This document shows, one piece after another, positions 59,151 to 64,000 of a stretch of DNA of 64,000 nucleotides (positions are counted from its first letter, which is position 1; the number at the start of each line of letters is the position of its first letter). The translations under genes were made by a program, and so were the position numbers. The DNA comes from Lantana camara (lineage: Eukaryota > Streptophyta > Magnoliopsida > Lamiales > Verbenaceae): NCBI GenBank assembly GCA_037501455.1, contig CM074864.1, positions 29,940,001 to 30,004,000 of the forward strand. The letters are read 5' to 3'. The notes beneath the pieces are model-generated. The model worked only from the letters and a program-made list of their open reading frames with translations. It was not told the origin of the DNA and ran no database searches.

Positions 59151-62121
59151 ACCCTACTTTCCTTTTCAGAGGCTCAGAAATTGGTCAGAGAAGGGGCTAC
59201 AGGGTTCATTGCCTACATTCTGAATAAGCCTAAGGATCAGGTGAAATTGGAAGACACGGATGTGGTGAAGGAATTTCCCGAGGTCTTCCCAGAGAAATTA
59301 GATTCTTTGCCTCCCGAGCGAGAAATTGAGTTCGTAATTGATCTTTACCCGAATCCAGAGTCGTATTCAAAGACTCCATATCGAATGGCTCCAGCTGAGT
59401 TAAAAGAGTTAAAGGTTCAACTCGAGGCATTGTTGGAAGTTGGGTACATTAGGCCAAGTTCTTCACCCTGGGGAGCACCGGTGTTATTTGTAAAGAAAAA
59501 GGACGGAACATTGAGAATGTGCATCGATCACCGGGAGTTGAACCGGATGACTATTAAGAACAAGTATCCCCATCCACATATCGAGGAATTATTTGACATA
59601 CTTCAGGGTTCCATGGTCTACTCGAAATTGGATCTAAGACAGGGATACTACCAGCTGCGAATCCGAGCAGAGGATATTCCGAAGACGGGATTCAATACTC
59701 GGTACGGGCATTACGAGTTTGTGTTTATGCCATTTGGGTTAACTAATGCCCCTGCAACTTTTATGGATATGATGCATCGGATTTTCAGGCCATTTCTCGA
59801 CAAGTTTGTGGTAATTTTCATCGATGATATTTTGGTATTTTCAAAATCTGCCGAGGAGCATGCGAGGAATCTTAAGCTTGTTCTACAGATTTTAAAAGAG
59901 TATCAGTTGTTCGCTAAATTCAGTAAGTGTGAATTTTGGATCGATCGGGTTGCTTTCTTAGGACATGTGATTTCAGGCAAGGGTTTGGAAGTCGATCCCT
60001 CGAAAATTGAGGCAATGCTTAAGTGGGAGAAACCAAAGAATGCCTCAGAAGTTAGGAGCTTCTTGGGATTGGACGGATATTACAGAAGGTTTGTTTAGGA
60101 TTTTTCTTGGATAGCCACACCGTTGACCCGATTGACAAAGAAAGATATCAAGTTTGTCTGGGATGAAAAGTGTGATCAAAGTTTCAACTTTTTGAAAGAA
60201 AAGTTAGTCTCAGCTCCAGTGTTAGCGCTTCCCGAGGGTTCAGAGGAGTATGCCGCGTATACTGATGCTTCTAAGGAAGGCCTAGGTTGTGTATTGACTC
60301 AGAAGGGAAAGATGATTGCTTATGCCTCCCGAAAGTTAAAGGAGTATGAAAAGAATTATCCTACACATGACCTGGAACTTGCAGCCGTGATCTTTGCTCT
60401 CGGGAAATGGAGAATTATCTATACGGGACTTCTTTTGAGATTTTCACCGACCACAAGAGCCTCCAGTATCTATTCACGCAGAAGGACTTGAATATGAGGC
60501 AACGGCGCTGGATGGAAAAGTTAGAGGATTATGATTGCACGATCAAGTATCATCCAGGAAAAGATAACGTGGTCGCCGATGCACTTAGCAGGAAGGCGAG
60601 TGTGTCAAGTTTGAAAGTAAAAGAAAGTGATGAAGTTGCTCCGATTGTGTTAAGGGCTCGGGTTTCTAATATTACAATTCAGCCAGAATTAAAGTATCGA
60701 TTCTTTGAAGCTCAAAATAATGATCCGGAGGTACAGAAGTTGGTAAGTAGGGCCAAAGCCGATCCGGAGAGCTCTTTTGGGTTTGACGAGACCGGTTTGC
60801 TTCGATTTAAAAACAGAGTAGTAGTGCCTGAAGAGTTGAAACGGGTTCTACTTGAAGAAGCTCACAAGTTACCATATTCGATCCACCCGGGAGGAAATAA
60901 AATGTATAAAGACTTGAAACAATACTATTGGTGGAACGGAATGCAAAGAGACGTTGCTGAGTATGTGAAACATTGTCTGACTTGTCAGAGAGTGAAAGCT
61001 GAGCATAAAAAAACCACGGGACTTCTACAACCGTTACCTATTCCCGAATGAAAGTGGGAACAAGTAACGATGGACTTTGTTTCCGGATTACCGAAGGTGA
61101 AAGGTGGATTTGACGGTATTTGGGTAATCGTGGATAGATTTACGAAGTCTGCTCACTTTCTACCGGTCCGGATGTCTTATAAGATTCCAAAGTTGGCAGA
61201 GATCTATAACAGAGAGATTATTCGGCTTCATGGGATTCCGGTGAGCATAGTTTTAGACCGAGACCCGAGGTTCACATCGAAGTTGTGGTAAGAGTTACAG
61301 GCCATTTTGGGAACGAGACTCAAGTTCAGTACAACATTCCACCCACAAACAGACGGTCAGACAGAAAGATTGATAAGATATTTGGAAGATCTACTTCGGG
61401 CCTGCGCGAGGGATTTTCAGAATTCGTGGCAAGAACAGCTTCCTTTGATTGAATTTGCATATAATAACAACTTTGAGGCTTCAATCGGGATGGCTCCTTA
61501 TGAACTTCTTTATGGAAGAAAGTGCCGATCTCCATTGTTTTTCGACTTGGAAGAGTGGAAATGGTCGAAACAAGAAGGAGTAAAGAAAGGTGAAAAATTT
61601 GAGAAACCTTCCAAGGTTGTTCAAGCTATGATTGAGAAAGTTCAAACGATACAACAACGGATGAAAGCCGCCCAAGATAGGCAAAAGAGCTATGCCGATA
61701 CTCGTTGAAGAGATCTTGAATTCGAAGTTGGTGACCGGGTATTCTTGAAAGTGTCACCAAGGAAAGGTTTCACCCGGATCGGGAAAGGAGGAAAGCTTAA
61801 TCCTCGCTATTTAGGTCCCTTCGAGACTCTTGAAAGAATAGGCGAAGTAGCCTATCGGCTGGACCTACCACCGAGTCTTACGGGGATTCACAACGTGTTC
61901 CATGTTTCTCAATTAAGAAAATATTACCCCGATGAGACCACGATTCTCCCCGTGGAAGAAGTGGAGTTGGAACTGAAATTTACATTTGTTCAGAGGCCGG
62001 TTAAGATCTTGGATCGAAATTTCAGGAATTGAGGAACCAGAGGATTCCCATGGTTAAAGCTACATGGGAAACCGAGGATAAGATGAAACGGTTCCACCTG
62101 GAGTATTTCACTCAGGACTAG
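59151..62121 (+). pseudogene. Element G RT, RNase H, integrase and chromodomain (multiple breaks)
   Basis: RT reads through [20 protein letters not shown] and the FIDD box to a TAG at 60096-60098. RNase H then continues and a one-base loss near 60,410 shifts the frame. Integrase starts with its HHCC finger, a TGA at 61049-61051 replaces a Trp codon before the first catalytic Asp, a TAA lies at 61289-61291, and a TGA at 61706-61708. The chromodomain is shifted near 62,030 and also lacks about 30 bp in its middle, removing the [13 protein letters not shown] strand present in C and D. The final stop is at 62119-62121. Confidence 0.92.
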
Positions 62122-62123
62122 AG

Positions 62124-62159
62124 AATCTGGGGAACAGATTCTTTTAAGGGGGGGAGAGT
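62124..62159 (+). promoter_or_regulatory. Pre-PPT hairpin and polypurine tract of element G
   Basis: AATCTGGGGAACAGATT (62124-62140) carries one stem mismatch relative to C and D. The tract AAGGGGGGGAGAG follows. Confidence 0.8.
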
Positions 62160-64000
62160 TGTAAGGCCCTGGTTTCGGATGAACAGGTAAGCACGCCACG
62201 TGTGAGATTTTGAGCGTAGGATTTATTTTAACTCTTTTACATTTCTATTTTCCTACGTGACATCACATATTTTTATAAAATTCATGATACATTATTTACG
62301 TAAATTATATGATTTCATATCATTGGAAAATTATTTCATGTCACGAAAAAATATTTATTACGTGAAACAATAACCGAGAGTGCTTTAATTACTGAACTTG
62401 TCCCTACTTGATTATTTTTCTAACTTTAGGGACTTAATTGTATAACTTTCCAACGACTTAATTGACCATATTTTAAAACTATATATCCTCAATTGTATGA
62501 CTTGATTTCTTGGAGGATTAGTTTGCAATTTGAGCATTTCACTTATTTCAAAAAGGGATGAATCACGGTATATGGCTTCTTCAAGCTTCCTTGATCAATT
62601 TCATCCAAAATTTACCCAAAATATTTGCTTCCCTCACTCTCGGTTCATTCAAGCACAAAGGGAGAAGAGATTTTCATCATTTCATCCAAGAATTTCAAGA
62701 AATATTTGAGGCTTTGGAGCTTGATCATCCTTATTATCTATCTTCTTCATTTCTTTTCATTTTAAGGTGGGTACTTGCATGGTTTGATGATTTGTTCAAG
62801 TATGGATTGGCTAGGGTTTGCGATTTATAGTCAAAATAGGTTATGTGTTGTTGAAACATGATTACATGATTATATCATGGTTTATTTCATGAATTCTTGC
62901 AAAATATGGAATTATTTATTGAAATTATACTTGAGCTTGAAAGTGGGAAAATCTTGAAGGATCAAGTATGGTTGATGATTTAGTTCATGTTTTATGTTTC
63001 TACGAACTTGTATGCATGCATATTTCCAGAAAAGAAGCAATTTTGGGGATTACAACTTTGAGCTTTGTTGTTGATGTTGTTGCCGTAGTTGTTGCCCTGC
63101 TTCTGCTCTATTTTTCCAGTTGCAGAAGCTGGGAAAGGCCCTTCCCGCCTCAAGGCATTATGGCAACGGTCGTTACCACGTTTCTGATTTAAATTAGGCG
63201 GCCGAACCTGGGAATGACCTTTCCCATTTTGGCCTGCGTGTCGGAAGGGCCGTTCCCAGCAATGGCACGCTTCTTATTTAAAAACGTTGGCGCGTTTCCG
63301 AAAGGCATGGGAACGACCCTTCCCATTTTCAAAGGGATGCCGAAACGGCCGTTCCCATCCGTCTGGCAGAGCAAAAGCTACTGCATAAATTTCGATTTTT
63401 GGGGTTTCGACCCAATGGTTTCTTTGACCCCAAATTGCTATTATATGATAGAATACATGTCAAAACAAGATATTTTCATGCTACATTGTTCATGGCTCGT
63501 CATCACGTTGCATTTTCGCCGTTCGTCTTATTTGGTCCATTTTGAGTCATGTCTCACATATACCCGTCGTGTTTGCACAGGTCACGAGATCATGGACGAG
63601 GAGCAGGCTCCCTAGAGCATATCCTTGTTGTATTTTGTAGCAAAGGTGAGGTTTTGTTCTAGGTATTTAGAACCTTACAACCCTTATGTGACATTTTCGG
63701 CCAAAAACCTATTATATTTATAAACGTTTTCCAAAATATAAACATTTTCAAGCAAGCAAGCCATGATTGTTCACGATTTCAAGCATGTTTTGGCGAGTTC
63801 ATGATTGCAGTTGGGCCCGAGGGTAGTTTCTTGAGCCAACCGGGAAAGCAAGGGCTGACGGGTAACTCTTGAACTATCCTCACCTTAATGGGATCACCCC
63901 CGAAGCCACTAGGAGATTGGTGGTGGAAGGAGTTCCGTGCGTAGGGAGTCATGATCCCTACGTACACCATGTCGTGGATAGTTGGGCCTTGCAAACCCAT
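62160..64000 (+). mobile_element. Element G 3' LTR (cut by window end)
   Basis: It begins TGTAAGGCCCTGG, an altered form of the usual TGTAACGCCC start, and then matches 54746 onward closely. About 1.84 kb is visible, including the palindrome array at 63129-63358, and the remainder lies beyond the right edge. Confidence 0.93.
63129..63358 (+). repeat. Palindrome array, 3' LTR of G
   Basis: This is the counterpart of 55716-55945, with more one-sided changes (for example GGCAACGGTCGTTACC for a former palindrome). Confidence 0.85.

Overview
The window is plant nuclear DNA, most likely from a eudicot. The evidence is a recognisable first exon of a BZR1/BES1-type brassinosteroid transcription factor on the minus strand at the left edge, AT-rich intergenic DNA with two fold-back transposons, and then about 60 kb of nested Ty3/gypsy LTR retrotransposons. 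The coding elements are chromoviruses (gag with CCHC knuckles, PR, RT, RNase H, IN and a C-terminal chromodomain), probably of the Tekay/Del clade. All LTRs begin TGTAA and end CTACA or TTACA. Every internal region that keeps its start carries the initiator-Met tRNA primer site TGGTATCAGAGC.

Layout, using local element names. 1-3548 is host DNA: BZR-like exon 1 at 291-506 (-), a fold-back element at 741-1226 and a Mutator-type fold-back element at 2018-2496 with a 9-bp target duplication. Element E starts at 3549 and continues past the right edge. Its 5' LTR (3549-5412 + 48089-49491) was split by element A (5413-48088, duplication AGTAC). The gag of A was split by solo LTR B (8803-10479 + 36494-37380, duplication TTCCT). 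B was split by minus-strand element C (10480-36493, duplication GGGTA). The 5' LTR of C was split by element H (20363-36396, duplication ATGAA). This is a five-level nest, and each level from A to H is supported by an intact 5-bp duplication. H is a three-LTR, two-interior tandem of a large element with no polyprotein gene (LARD type). After B closes, 37381-41540 is the 3' half of another element, D (integrase, chromodomain and 3' LTR), joined by a deletion to the gag of A. The rest of A (gag C-terminus to chromodomain, then 3' LTR) follows to 48088. The LARD-like interior of E (49492-54745) is split by solo LTR F (51121-54158, duplication TGTTG) and then by chromovirus G (from 54746 past the window end).

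C is the only element close to coding-competent: 4.57 kb of gag-pol broken by one in-frame TAG. A and G are broken by several stops and frameshifts. H and E carry no long reading frame and would depend on other elements for proteins.

The most interesting signals are RNA/DNA architectures shared by LTR families whose sequences otherwise differ. They are family-specific arrays of GC-rich palindromes, a conserved acceptor/short exon/donor arrangement inside the LTRs, a compensated hairpin near the LTR 3' end, a long-range GCTAGGCGG/CCGCCTAGC pairing, a hairpin just before the polypurine tract, and an array of about twelve covarying hairpins in the H interior. These are read by eye and need alignment, folding and transcript data.
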